A model generated the notes under the pieces. It saw nothing but the letters and a program-made list of their open reading frames with translations, did no database searches and was not told where the DNA came from. The position numbers and the translations under genes are program-made. Below, piece after piece: positions 55,172-64,000 of a stretch of 64,000 bases of DNA. Numbering within the stretch: the stretch's first letter is position 1; each line of letters opens with the position of its first letter. This stretch comes from Dyella sp. M7H15-1 (lineage in GTDB: Bacteria; Pseudomonadota; Gammaproteobacteria; Xanthomonadales; Rhodanobacteraceae). Location of the stretch: assembly GCF_004114615.1 (NCBI RefSeq), contig NZ_CP035300.1, positions 372,001 through 436,000 on the forward strand. The letters are read 5' to 3'.

Positions 55172-56266
55172 ATGACGCAGGCGAATGAAGCTCTGGTACG
55201 CCGCATTCTCGGTGACCTTACCGATCCCCATACCGGCAATCCGCTGGCTGAATCCATCCGTGCCGTGGGCGTGGATGGCGCGAGGGTGTCGGTGGATATT
55301 CAACTAGGCTATCCCGCCGCTGGGGCGAGCGAGCCGCTGGCGGCGCAGGCGAAACAGGCGCTGGAGGCCGATCCGACCATCGATACCGCCGCCATTTCCA
55401 TTAGCAGTCGCATCCATGCCCACAAAGTGCAGGGTGCGCTGGCGCCGTTGGGCCATGTGAAGAACATCATCGTAGTGGCGTCGGGCAAAGGTGGCGTGGG
55501 CAAATCCACCGTTTCTGCCAACCTGGCTTTGGCGCTGGCTGCAGAGGGTGCCAAGGTCGGCATTCTCGATGCGGATATCTACGGCCCCAGCCAGCCGCGC
55601 ATGCTCGGCATCAGCGGCAAGCCCGAGTCGCCGGATGGCAAGAGCATCACCCCGGTGACCGCGCATGGGCTGCAGGCCATGTCGATTGGTTTCCTGGTCG
55701 ATGAAGAAACGCCGATGATCTGGCGTGGTCCGATGGTGACGCAGGCGATGATGCAACTGCTCAACGATACGCGCTGGGACATGCTCGATTATCTGATCAT
55801 CGACTTGCCACCAGGTACCGGCGACATCCAGCTCACGCTCTCGCAGAAAGTGCCGGTGGCCGGTGCGGTGATTGTCACCACGCCGCAGGACATTGCGCTG
55901 CTCGATGCACGCAAGGCGCTGAAGATGTTTGAAAAGGTGGACGTGCCAGTGTTGGGCATTGTCGAGAACATGGCGACGCATATCTGCACGAGCTGCGGCC
56001 ATGAGGAGCACATTTTCGGTGCCGGTGGCGGGCAACGCATGGCTGAGCAGTACCAAGTGCCATACCTTGGCTCATTGCCGCTGGATATCCGCATCCGCGA
56101 GCAGGCCGATGGCGGTACCCCCACGGTGGTGGCCATGCCGGATTCGGACTTGGCCGCGCGCTATCGCGATATAGCCCGCAATGCTGCGGGCCGGCTGTCG
56201 CGCCAACCACGCAACAAGTCGCTGGGGCTGGGCAAGATCGTGGTGCAGGGTACGCCAGCTGCATGA
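55172..56266 (+). CDS. apbC: Iron-sulfur cluster carrier ATPase ApbC (Mrp family)
   Basis: 364 residues from the ATG at 55172; an upstream TTG at 55142 is possible but less likely. An N-terminal MIP18-like domain (about 1-85) precedes the P-loop ATPase with the deviant Walker A SGKGGVGKST, GILDADIYGPSQPRMLG and DYLIIDLPPGTGDIQLT. The CxxC for the bridging cluster is CTSC. It delivers [4Fe-4S] clusters to apo-enzymes. Divergent from the DUF2147 gene; metG lies beyond. Confidence 0.94.
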   Translation: MTQANEALVRRILGDLTDPHTGNPLAESIRAVGVDGARVSVDIQLGYPAAGASEPLAAQAKQALEADPTIDTAAISISSRIHAHKVQGALAPLGHVKNIIVVASGKGGVGKSTVSANLALALAAEGAKVGILDADIYGPSQPRMLGISGKPESPDGKSITPVTAHGLQAMSIGFLVDEETPMIWRGPMVTQAMMQLLNDTRWDMLDYLIIDLPPGTGDIQLTLSQKVPVAGAVIVTTPQDIALLDARKALKMFEKVDVPVLGIVENMATHICTSCGHEEHIFGAGGGQRMAEQYQVPYLGSLPLDIRIREQADGGTPTVVAMPDSDLAARYRDIARNAAGRLSRQPRNKSLGLGKIVVQGTPAA

Positions 56267-56445
56267 GTGCGGTAGGTGCTTTGCCAGAGCGGCAGCCTGC
56301 GCAGGGATGACGGACGCTGGGATAGCAGGGCTGCAAGTCTCGGGCGGGAAGCCACCTGCATATGGCAAAGAAGGCTACCAACCATGTATTTTTGACGTTT
56401 TGCGTCTGGGGGAGCCTGGCGCAGGTCCTGAAGTACGGAGTCCGT

Positions 56446-57012
56446 GTGAGCATCAAATCCGATAAATGGATCCGCCGCATGGCGGATCAGCAAGGCATGA
56501 TCGAACCCTATGAGCCGGGCCAGATCAAGTTGCGCGACGGCAACAAGCTGGTTTCCTATGGCACGTCCAGCTATGGCTACGACGTGCGTTGTGCGCGTGA
56601 ATTCAAAATCTTTACCAACATCAATTCCACCATCGTCGATCCGAAGGCATTCGACCCGACCAGCTTCGTAGACGTGGAGGCGGACGTTTGCATCATTCCG
56701 CCCAACTCCTTCGCGTTGGCACGCACGGTGGAATACTTCCGCATTCCGCGCCAGGTGCTTACCGTGTGCCTGGGCAAGAGCACGTACGCACGCTGCGGCA
56801 TCATCGTTAACGTCACGCCGCTGGAGCCGGAATGGGAAGGTCACGTGACGCTGGAGTTCTCCAACACCACCCCGCTCCCCGCCAAGATCTATGCCAACGA
56901 GGGTGTTGCGCAGATGCTGTTTTTCGAATCCGACGAGGAGTGCGAAACCAGCTACCGGGACCGCGGCGGTAAATACCAAGGCCAGCAAGGTGTGACCTTG
57001 CCCCGCACCTGA
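56446..57012 (+). CDS. dcd: dCTP deaminase
   Basis: 188 residues from the GTG at 56446 ([14 protein letters not shown]), which matches the family start. The frame is open to 56362 but the extra residues are unlike the family. Motifs: [12 protein letters not shown], the catalytic region [11 protein letters not shown] with [19 protein letters not shown] (Glu in the catalytic step), and QMLFFE. Converts dCTP to dUTP for dTMP synthesis. Downstream of apbC by about 180 bp. Confidence 0.95.
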   Translation: MSIKSDKWIRRMADQQGMIEPYEPGQIKLRDGNKLVSYGTSSYGYDVRCAREFKIFTNINSTIVDPKAFDPTSFVDVEADVCIIPPNSFALARTVEYFRIPRQVLTVCLGKSTYARCGIIVNVTPLEPEWEGHVTLEFSNTTPLPAKIYANEGVAQMLFFESDEECETSYRDRGGKYQGQQGVTLPRT

Positions 57013-57095
57013 ACGTCAGATTCAGTGACCTCATCTACTTCTACGGGGCGGCGCTACACTTCGCTCCGCCTCACCGAAATTTGCAGGAGATCCCT

Positions 57096-57590
57096 ATGAT
57101 CCGTTTTCCCGCGTTGCCGAGTCGCGGCGCAGCCGTGCTTTTGTTTGGCAGCCTGCTGGTGCTTGGCGGTTGCCATCGCGGCGCGTCCAAGGATTCGATC
57201 CCGGCCGTGCAGACACAAAGCCAGTTCGACATGACGATCAAGGCGTACAAGAGCGGCCAGTTCCTGATCGACGGCGCGGTGCTTTCCGCACTCGATGCCG
57301 GCAGCCACTTCGCTTACCTGAAGGATGCGGGCCGACTGCCCAAGACCGTACTGCTCGTGCCGAGTGACGATTCAAAGATTCGCAAGCAGCATCTGCAGTA
57401 CATGGCGCGCCTGCAGCTCGATTACGGCTTTGTTGCTTACTACGACGACGGCGGCAAGCTGGCGCGCATCAATCCGGTAGAAACCAAGGCCCGCGCGCTG
57501 GAGGACTACCACGCGCCGGTGCAGGAAAACAACGAACAGAAGAGCAAGGATGCGGGCAGCAGCCCTGGCGACATTCCGGGCACGAACTGA
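57096..57590 (+). CDS. Putative lipoprotein, function unknown
   Basis: 164 residues from the ATG at 57096, with GCAGGAGA upstream. Signal peptide with lipobox LVLGGC, so lipidated at that Cys. The mature part is a single small domain (SQFDMTIKAYKSGQFLIDGA, then LPKTVLLVPSDDSKIRKQH) ending in a polar, Gln/Asn/Ser-rich tail. I do not recognise the family. No obvious partner; it lies between dcd and a convergent hydrolase. Confidence 0.75.
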   Translation: MIRFPALPSRGAAVLLFGSLLVLGGCHRGASKDSIPAVQTQSQFDMTIKAYKSGQFLIDGAVLSALDAGSHFAYLKDAGRLPKTVLLVPSDDSKIRKQHLQYMARLQLDYGFVAYYDDGGKLARINPVETKARALEDYHAPVQENNEQKSKDAGSSPGDIPGTN

Positions 57591-57679
57591 TTCGAGTTTT
57601 TCGATGTTTGGGTCGGTGATCAGTCGATCACATCAGTGAGCTTTTCACGCACTCATTCAACCCGTGCCAATATCAGCTC

Positions 57680-58354
57680 TCATGTGTTGCCCAGATACGT
57701 GTCGAAGAAAGCCAAGGTACGTTGCCAGGCAAGCTTCGCACTTGCTTCGTGGTAATGGTTCGGGTCGATATCGCGATTGAAGGCGTGCCCGGCGCTCGCG
57801 TAGGTGTGGACATCCATTTGCGGCAGCATCTCGCGATGTTTGGCGACCATCTGAGGCGGAATGGACGAATCTTCCTCGCCGAAATGGAACATCACCGGCG
57901 CCTTGGCTTTTTCATCCAGGAAAGGCACATTGCGTGCGCCGTAATAACTCACCGAAGGCAAGCTAAGACGGATGGCACAGAGCAGGGCAACCGTGCCGCC
58001 CCAGCAATAACCCACCGTACCGATCTTGCCGGCCGACGCGATCGCTTCGGCCGCACCGGCTACGTCTTTCACCGCGCGATCCAGCCCCAATTCGGTCACC
58101 CATTGCCGTCCCTGGCGCATGCCTTCATCGGTGTAGTCGAGTTCAAGACCGGTTTCCAGATGATCAAAAAAGGCCGGGGCAATCGCGGTGTAGCCCGCAG
58201 CGGCGAAACGATCCGCCACGCTGCGGACATGTGCATTGACCCCGAAAATCTCCTGGATCACCACAATGCCCCCTTTGGGTTTGTCGGATGGTTCGGCCAC
58301 ATAGGCGCCGATGCATTGGATGCCGTCGGTCGGAATGTTGATGTTCTTGCCCAT
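57680..58354 (-). CDS. Dienelactone hydrolase family protein
   Basis: 224 residues, alpha/beta hydrolase. The nucleophile is the Cys in GYCWGG (Cys117), typical of dienelactone hydrolases. Asp and His follow in the GEEDSSIPPQ and SAGHAFNRD regions. The N-terminal GIVVIQEIFGVNAHVRSVAD is characteristic. No chlorocatechol genes are nearby, so a general hydrolytic or detoxification role is more likely than ring-cleavage metabolism. Convergent with the lipoprotein gene. Confidence 0.9.
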   Translation of the reverse strand: MGKNINIPTDGIQCIGAYVAEPSDKPKGGIVVIQEIFGVNAHVRSVADRFAAAGYTAIAPAFFDHLETGLELDYTDEGMRQGRQWVTELGLDRAVKDVAGAAEAIASAGKIGTVGYCWGGTVALLCAIRLSLPSVSYYGARNVPFLDEKAKAPVMFHFGEEDSSIPPQMVAKHREMLPQMDVHTYASAGHAFNRDIDPNHYHEASAKLAWQRTLAFFDTYLGNT

Positions 58355-58612
58355 GGCGAAGGTTCCCTGATGGAAATCCCTGTCAGTCTAACCGTAGCGT
58401 ATCGTTAGCAGATTTGGCGTTCAGTTACGTGTTTCTCTCAACATTTGTGTGGGAGTGAGAAAAGCGGTGGTGCGGCAATTTGCTGCATGCGCCAGCTCAG
58501 GTACACAGTGAGTTCACAAGGGACATTAAAGAATCGATCAAGTGGCCGACATTTTGTAGCGCGCCACGGGGATGCGAAAGCAGTACCATAACTCGCTTAA
58601 AAGGCATGAAGC

Positions 58613-60265
58613 ATGGGGAAAGGGTGGTTAAGAAGCGAGTGGCTGAAGCAAATTGCGGTCGCTGCCGGGTATGTGATTGCCTATCAGGCGGTGCACCCAG
58701 TCTCTACTAACGCGCAGTTCGCATTGGGCTCTGGGCTGCGATTGATTTGGTTACTGTTCCTGCCATACCGCTTTTGGCCCACACTCGTCGTCGGCGAGTT
58801 TTTTCCGAATTTCCTGGCGGTTTACCCGTGTCTTGATCAGTTAGGACCGCTTTGGGTAGTAGTGCGGACGGTCCCTCCGATTGCCGTCATGATGCCGGTC
58901 GTATGGTATTGCCGCGAGTGGATGGGGCTTTTCCCAAGTAAGCGTCTGATCAACATCAAGGCATTGCTGACATCCATGTTGGGATCGTCGCTAGCACTGA
59001 CTGCGTACAGCTTTCTAGCGATTGCGATGGCGAGCAGCGTGCCCGGCGCATTGCCTGCAACGCCATCCATCGCTTTCTGTTACTTCGCTGGCTACTACTT
59101 CGCCATGCTTGCTTTAGCGCCATGGCCACTCATGGCGCGCTATGAGCTGCGCACAAGACAGTGGCGAAAACAGATTGGCCGCGCCCTGGAAAGCAGACTG
59201 TTGCTCGAAGGCATGACGGTTATGTTGCCCGCTACGGTATTTCTCGCCATCGTGAGCAGTCGTGCTGGTGAAAGCTATTCGCAACTCGTATTGATGGCCA
59301 TGTTTTTGCCTGTCACTTGGCTTACCTTGCGCCATGGGTGGCGTGCTGCTGCGCTCGGTGGAACAATTACCATTGTTTGCGCCGCAATTGTTTTGCCAAA
59401 TGAGGTAGACAAGGTCGATGTAGAAGTGATCCAGACCGAGCTATTCCTTGCGGTCACTATCACCAGTCTCTTTGCTCTCGGTACGCGCATTAGCGCGCAA
59501 CTCAGGGAGGGAAGGAAGTATCAACATGAGTCCATGAGTGCCAAATCTCAGGCAAGACAGGGATATTCGCAGATCGATCAGCGCCTGCGACAAACGGCAC
59601 AGGCTTTGGAATACGTAGCGGGCACGCTACATGTCACTAATGGACGCTTGCTGCAACACATTCGCCGTATCTATCCGCATATTGAAAGTGAAAGCTTCTA
59701 CAAGCAGGCGGTGGCCGCGCATAGCCAAGTGTTTCAGCTTGCCGAAAACCTTCACCCGATAGCTTGGCGTGAACGTGGTTTGCCGGCGGCGTTGCAAGAA
59801 ACGATTGGCCGTGCTTTGGAAGAGGCTGGCATTGCGTACCAGTGCGACATCAAGGGGCGTGGTTTCACCCGGATGCAGCCTGCCGTGCTTGCTGCTGCAT
59901 ACCGCTCAGCGTGTGAAGCAGTAGTGTATGTTGCCTCACGCCTGGCCTGCTCAAGTCTGCATCTAACGATACGCGGTGGAGAAACCAACGGTGCGCGCTG
60001 GGTGTTTGTCGGTGTTGAGGGGGCGATGGAGAACGCAAGCGTAGTGCGTTCCATCAATGCCATCTCCGATCGCCGCCAGATTGCTGTCAAGCTTGGCGCG
60101 ATGGGCTTGGACATTAGCGAACTACGCGATCATGTGCGCTTGTTTGACGGCTGCATGCACCAAAACGCAGAGGGAGAGCGCATGCGGCTCTCCATACTAA
60201 TGCATGACGCACGAATGCTTCCTCGCGAGGATTTGGCACCCGTGCGTCAGTGGTGGGCGCAGTAG
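58613..60265 (+). CDS. MASE1-domain protein with a degenerate histidine-kinase half
   Basis: 550 residues. About eight membrane helices (roughly 10-290) form a MASE1-type sensor (ALGSGLRLIWLLFLPYRFWPT). The C-terminal half resembles the NarX/UhpB-type kinase: a dimerisation helix region (LAENLHPIAWRERGLPAAL) and a HATPase fold. The phospho-acceptor motif is not recognisable, the N-box Asn of EALxN is replaced (CEAVVYVAS), and no DxGxG is found. It is therefore probably not an active kinase and may act as a sensor scaffold. Its TAG stop abuts the stop of the convergent gene with no base between. Confidence 0.75.
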   Translation: MGKGWLRSEWLKQIAVAAGYVIAYQAVHPVSTNAQFALGSGLRLIWLLFLPYRFWPTLVVGEFFPNFLAVYPCLDQLGPLWVVVRTVPPIAVMMPVVWYCREWMGLFPSKRLINIKALLTSMLGSSLALTAYSFLAIAMASSVPGALPATPSIAFCYFAGYYFAMLALAPWPLMARYELRTRQWRKQIGRALESRLLLEGMTVMLPATVFLAIVSSRAGESYSQLVLMAMFLPVTWLTLRHGWRAAALGGTITIVCAAIVLPNEVDKVDVEVIQTELFLAVTITSLFALGTRISAQLREGRKYQHESMSAKSQARQGYSQIDQRLRQTAQALEYVAGTLHVTNGRLLQHIRRIYPHIESESFYKQAVAAHSQVFQLAENLHPIAWRERGLPAALQETIGRALEEAGIAYQCDIKGRGFTRMQPAVLAAAYRSACEAVVYVASRLACSSLHLTIRGGETNGARWVFVGVEGAMENASVVRSINAISDRRQIAVKLGAMGLDISELRDHVRLFDGCMHQNAEGERMRLSILMHDARMLPREDLAPVRQWWAQ

Positions 60266-60748
60266 CTATTGTCGCTTCTGCGGAGCAACACCCGCCCCGG
60301 AACATGCTAGCTCAGGGCATGGCTGCGCCTGAGTTACGGCGAACGTGGTAGTTCCATTGACATTCTGCGTGGCTGTCATGGCCACATTGGCATCCTGATA
60401 GACCACTTGTACCGCTGATGCGGCAGTAGCGGATGATGTTAGAGCGTGCTCGGCGGTGGCGACATTTTGCGAATCAATGCCCATCGGTAGGACGATAGTT
60501 GTTCCGTTTGTGGCGGCGATGGCGGCATGGACGTTGCCATTGAGATCATTGATTTGCACGTACTTGATGTTATGCAACCAGAACACGTAGACGTGCCAGT
60601 TAGGGCTGGCACTAAGGTCTGTGGCATTCGGCCAAGCCTGTCCCAAGCCTGTCGCAGGCGTTGAAGTTTGAGCAAACGCAGTGGACGACAAGCCGAGAAT
60701 AATAAAGCCGGAGAGGATTGCTTTGTGAATTCCTTTAGTTCGTGACAT
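60266..60748 (-). CDS. Hypothetical secreted protein
   Basis: 160 residues. Signal peptide (AILSGFIILGLSSTAFAQT) and a mature part of about 135 residues rich in Ala, Thr, Val and Asn: NWHVYVFWLHNIKYVQINDLNGNVHAAIA, then TTIVLPMGIDSQNVATAEHA. Two Cys near the C terminus (CPELAC) could form a disulfide. I do not recognise the family. Convergent with the MASE1 gene, with stop codons directly side by side. Confidence 0.65.
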   Translation of the reverse strand: MSRTKGIHKAILSGFIILGLSSTAFAQTSTPATGLGQAWPNATDLSASPNWHVYVFWLHNIKYVQINDLNGNVHAAIAATNGTTIVLPMGIDSQNVATAEHALTSSATAASAVQVVYQDANVAMTATQNVNGTTTFAVTQAQPCPELACSGAGVAPQKRQ

Positions 60749-60927
60749 GGGCTTCCCCTTGTGAGTGCCGGTAGACCGCCTACCGGATGGGCGGAATTTA
60801 GCAGGGGAAATGTATGCGTGAACATGGAGGAATTGGGCCTTGCCGGCTGATTTGACAGCAGCTTGCTTTTGTCATTTTTCCTTTCACATGGACTACACGC
60901 GTCGACGCTCACCCATGCGCTGGATGC

Positions 60928-62502
60928 TTATGGGTGAATACATGAATCTGCTTCCTTGAGCTGGGTTAGGGTGCCGTTGTCGAGCCAATGTGCAGCTACA
61001 ACGGAAGGGAGGTGGGACGGCAAGGATTTGAGCGTGCCGAAGATCAGCGCGGTATCGATCTCGCCGGCAATCGCTTCCAGCCAGACCAGCAGATCGCCAC
61101 GGCCGTGCAGGTCCAGCACGTCGAAGCGGTCGAGCACCAGCAGGCGCAGGCCGGACAGGTGTGCGATGGCCTCAGCCAGCATCGCGTCCACGCGACACTG
61201 TTCCGACTCGGACAACAGGCCATAGGAACGCTCACCCGCCAACACCTGCATGTCGGAGGTGACCTTGACGGTCGACCATTCGGTGATGTCTGAGGATTTC
61301 ATCAAGCGCGCGTTGAGCGGGCCGAGTGCCTCGCCTAGGATCTCGCCGGGCATGCCATCCGGTGCCAGAGCATCGGCGATCGCCACCCATGCGGCGACCG
61401 CTTCGTGCGCCAAGCGCGCTTTGGCGGTCGACTCGTCGGCGTGGTTGGCTTGTCGCTGGGTCTCGCGCAGCGCCTTGAGGCGGTTGTCGAGGGTGTCGCG
61501 TTCGGCGCAGAGTGTCGCAAGCTGCTCGCGCGCATGCCGCAGCGCATCCTCGCTCGGCGCCGGGCAGGCTACGGCTTCCCATTCGGCCAATGTGCTGGCG
61601 GCAGTCTCGGCCTCGTCCAGATGGCGCTTGCTGCGGGTTGCTGCGGGTGACAGCCAACTGCGCGCGAGCAAGGTCACGCTCCAGTGCCGAGAGTGCCGCC
61701 ATCTCCTCTCCCGTGGCCTTGGTGAGCGGACCTGCATGCGCCAGCTCGCCATCCTTCATCACCGCTCGCATTCAGGGCACGGCAACGCGTTCTGGGAGAG
61801 GGCAGTGTCTCGGACGTTCTGGATCTTCGCGGTCTTCTCCAGAAGGGCCGCTTCATCGGCCTGCAGTTGTTCTGCTAGCACTTGGCGCGGACCGGCCTTT
61901 GCTCGTAGTACATCCAGGCGCTTGAGGATTTCGGCGCGGCGCTTGCTGTCCTGGTCCAACGCGCCGACGCGCTGGTTGGCGGACTCTACGTCTTTGCCGA
62001 TGGCCGCCGAGCGATCCGCTAATTCAGCGAGCGCGGCGGCATCGACCTCGAGCTTCTGCGCCGCCCAGGTCTCCGCCTTCTTCTCGCCGGTGATGACGCG
62101 CCACACCGCCTTCTGATCGCGTGCTTGGTCCTGCGCAGAGGTATGCGCCACATCGAAGCCGGCACGGAGCATTGGGATCACGGCCTCGACGTAGGCAGAG
62201 GGATGGTTCTTCGCGAGTAAGCGCTTGCGCACCTCTGCGCCGCTGACCGATAGGCCCATCAGGCCGAACAAGAACGCGCGCCGGTCGTTCGGCCCAAGCT
62301 GGGCAAAGCGCTGAGCTTCGAGCACATAAGGCAGGGCTGTCGGCGTGTCCACCCCTTTGAGCGAATCACGCATGCGGCCGTTAGCAGCGACGACGACGCT
62401 GTAGGGGCCTGCATCGGTTTGCACGTCGATGCTCGCGCAGTCGGCGCCGACAGTGATCAGTTGTGCCGCTTCCTTTTCGATGTGATCACGCCACTCGGCG
62501 CC
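60928..62502 (-). pseudogene. Phage AAA/SMC-like ATPase, frameshifted and N-terminally truncated
   Basis: The protein is spread over three frames. Part 1 (62502-61759) reads AEWRDHIEKEAAQLITVGAD ... LPCPECER. Part 2 continues in the next frame near 61765 with AVMKDGELAHAGPLTKATGE ... RAQLAVTRS. Part 3, from about 61640, runs PAATRSKRHLDEAETAASTL ... to LTQLKEADSCIHP. Two frameshifts are thus needed. The CxxC (CPEC) hook and coiled-coil arms fit a small SMC/Rad50-like phage ATPase. The Walker A N terminus is missing: a TAG closes the frame at 62503 inside the end of the RecT-like gene. The C-terminal ABC part (LLSESEQCRVDAMLAEA, RLLVLDRFDVLDL) is still visible. Confidence 0.8.
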
Positions 62503-63478
62503 CTAGGGCGCGCCCGATGTCGCGCGCCATGTCGTCGTCACCTTGCTTCACGAATGCGATGGCATCGGCGACGGTCGGCACGCTCTGTTGCAGCAGCGAT
62601 GGTGCTGCTGATGCTTCAGACGTTGCGGCCGTGACGACTCGCGAATCGTCGATCACCTCACCGGTGATCGGGTCGACGCCAGCGGGCACGGACGGATCGG
62701 AACTCACAACCTTGGCTTGCTCGATGTCGCGAGCGCGCAGCATGGCCGGCGTCACACTCGCAACAGAACCGTCAGGATGGAGATCGATCATGTCGTGCGC
62801 TTCTTCGACGCTCTGCAGGCCCATCAGCAACTCGGGCGCATAGAGCTTGCCAAAGAAACTGGCGGTGCGATAACGCAGCATGACCTCGAGCATCGTCTGC
62901 CATTTGCTGCCATTTTTCCCGTACCAACCTTCCTTGACGGCCATCTCGATATTCACGGCAGGCGATGTAATGCGTTCCCCGGTTTCCTTTTCAATCGCCC
63001 AGGCGACGCACTCCAGATTGCGCACCTTGGCCGTCATTTTGCGGACCTGGCGCTCCCGATTCACCCACTCAGTGACGGCGTATTCAACCTCCTTTTGGCC
63101 GAGGTCTTTGAGCTCGAAGCGCAGTGGCGAGAAACGTCCGCAACCGTTGATAGCGGCGATGATCCACTGCGAAGACCAAGATGGGCGACCCTCCACGATG
63201 TAGAGATTCTGCATCACCATCAGTGCGTCGGCGCCCATGCGCTGAGACATATTGAGGGCGACAACACAGTTTGCCAGCGCGTTGGGATTTTCGCCCTTTT
63301 TGTCATCGAAGGCGCGATAGGCGGCGGGTACAAGCGTGGAATTGGATAGCAGCTTCGCCGCGCGCTGCATAAGCTCGAAGGACTGCAGGCTACCAAAGCC
63401 CGGCGCCACTGCGGGCAAACTGGCCTCGCGCGAGATCGGCTGTTTCATTTCGTGAAGGGTTGCTGGTGCGGACATCAC
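62486..63478 (-). CDS. RecT-family single-strand annealing protein (phage)
   Basis: 330 residues, apparently intact. The central block GADALMVMQNLYIVEGRPSW ... SQWIIAAINGCGRFSPLRFE, then VECVAWAIEKETGE-like and GKWQTMLEVMLRYRTASFFG features, match phage RecT annealing proteins that promote strand annealing with a 5'-3' exonuclease. The tail is low complexity. It lies between a nuclease fragment and the ATPase remnant, a common phage recombination module. Start could be the first or second Met. Its stop overlaps the residual ATPase frame by a few bases. Confidence 0.8.
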   Translation of the reverse strand: MMSAPATLHEMKQPISREASLPAVAPGFGSLQSFELMQRAAKLLSNSTLVPAAYRAFDDKKGENPNALANCVVALNMSQRMGADALMVMQNLYIVEGRPSWSSQWIIAAINGCGRFSPLRFELKDLGQKEVEYAVTEWVNRERQVRKMTAKVRNLECVAWAIEKETGERITSPAVNIEMAVKEGWYGKNGSKWQTMLEVMLRYRTASFFGKLYAPELLMGLQSVEEAHDMIDLHPDGSVASVTPAMLRARDIEQAKVVSSDPSVPAGVDPITGEVIDDSRVVTAATSEASAAPSLLQQSVPTVADAIAFVKQGDDDMARDIGRALGRRVA

Positions 63479-63501
63479 TTACGCATCCCTGATGCAATCA
63501 A

Positions 63502-64000
63502 TTAGTCGTGGAAGTGGCAGCTCGCGTAACGCGGGCAATAGGTGGCACTGCAGAGAAGGGACTTCGGATTCGGATAGAAGCGGCCTCGGCGGAACATGTC
63601 GGCGGCGAACTCGATAAGACCGGGTTGGTCGTCGTTTCCGACCATCACTCGCTTGGCGCCCCTTATGGTGGCGCTTGCAATGTCCGGTGTTCCCTTCGTC
63701 TTGAGGCCAATGATTTCCGCGTCGTCGGTGATGGGCTGGTCGGTGGTGTGTTCGTAAAGCAACTCGTAAGTGCCTACCTGCGGGCCGTGTCCCTTCGTGA
63801 CGGCAACGCCGAATTGAACGGCAGCGGTTCTGCTTTTGAGGTCCGCGATGCCGACGCCGCGTTCTGCCATGCGAACGCGTGCGCGGTCCATCGTGCCGGT
63901 CAGGCGCCGGCTGCGGTCCTGCGATGCGAGTATTTTGCCGCCGACGTTCCGCGAGAAGTGCGCCTGCGACGCCTCTCACGAGTCGGTCACCGCATGGAGA
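63502..64000 (-). pseudogene. Phage PD-(D/E)XK-type nuclease, C-terminal part with in-frame stop (partial)
   Basis: Frame (minus strand) reads SQAHFSRNVGGKILASQDRS, MDRARVRMAERGVGIADLKS, LYEHTTDQPITDDAEIIGLK, and ends FRRGRFYPNPKSLLCSATYC-PRYASCHFHD. The DLKS segment (D...xK) and the terminal Cys cluster (C-x4-C-x5-C) fit a RecB/Cas4-like phage exonuclease partner of RecT. An in-frame TGA at 63976-63978 sits between VTDS and EASQAHF, where the frame otherwise continues, so the gene looks inactivated. The window cuts the rest. Confidence 0.65.

Overview
The window reads as the chromosome of a GC-rich gammaproteobacterium of the order Xanthomonadales, most likely a Rhodanobacteraceae member (Dyella, Frateuria, Luteibacter or Rhodanobacter type). 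The nth / rnfB-like / metG / apbC / dcd neighbourhood, the kynA next to a 2-oxo-acid dehydrogenase cluster, the murJ-ribF-ileS-lspA order and the xanthomonad-style E2 active-site motif point there. This placement is inference from gene order and protein style; no database search was possible.

Layout. 1-5.2 kb: end of an MFS transporter, then on the minus strand E2, E1-beta and E1-alpha of a 2-oxo-acid dehydrogenase, then kynA. 5.2-11.7 kb: murJ, ribF, ileS and lspA, with two copies of a long palindromic repeat that each supply the TAG stop codon of the upstream gene. Between ribF and ileS is a 22-codon leader-like ORF ending in Ile codons. 11.7-31.9 kb is a surface and biofilm region: an orphan LuxR-type response regulator, a giant trimeric autotransporter adhesin of about 3,789 residues containing thirteen near-identical ~173-residue repeats and preceded by a strongly structured leader, a decayed group II intron, and the pgaABCD operon for poly-beta-1,6-N-acetylglucosamine. 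The regulator and pgaA share the same upstream module with a perfect CRP/Clp-type palindrome at matching spacing.

32-40 kb: tRNA-Leu(CAG), rnr, rlmB and a small membrane protein, then a lower-GC island with two transposase remnants, a patatin-type phospholipase resembling secreted effectors, and a truncated SMR transporter. 40-48 kb: phosphate acquisition (phoU, pstB, pstA, pstC, pstS), RNase T and a DcaP-like porin, with palindromic repeats between the pst genes and Pho-box-like direct repeats. 48-60 kb: a beta-carbonic anhydrase with a SulP transporter (likely bicarbonate uptake), nth, an rnfB-like ferredoxin, metG, a DUF2147 protein, apbC, dcd, a lipoprotein, a dienelactone hydrolase and a MASE1 protein with a degenerate kinase half. 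60.9 kb to the end: the minus-strand recombination module of a decaying prophage (RecT-like annealing protein, a frameshifted ATPase and a nuclease with an in-frame stop).

The most striking material is regulatory: the shared upstream module of the response regulator and pga, and the multi-hairpin leader of the giant adhesin. Together they suggest a coordinated adhesion and matrix programme.
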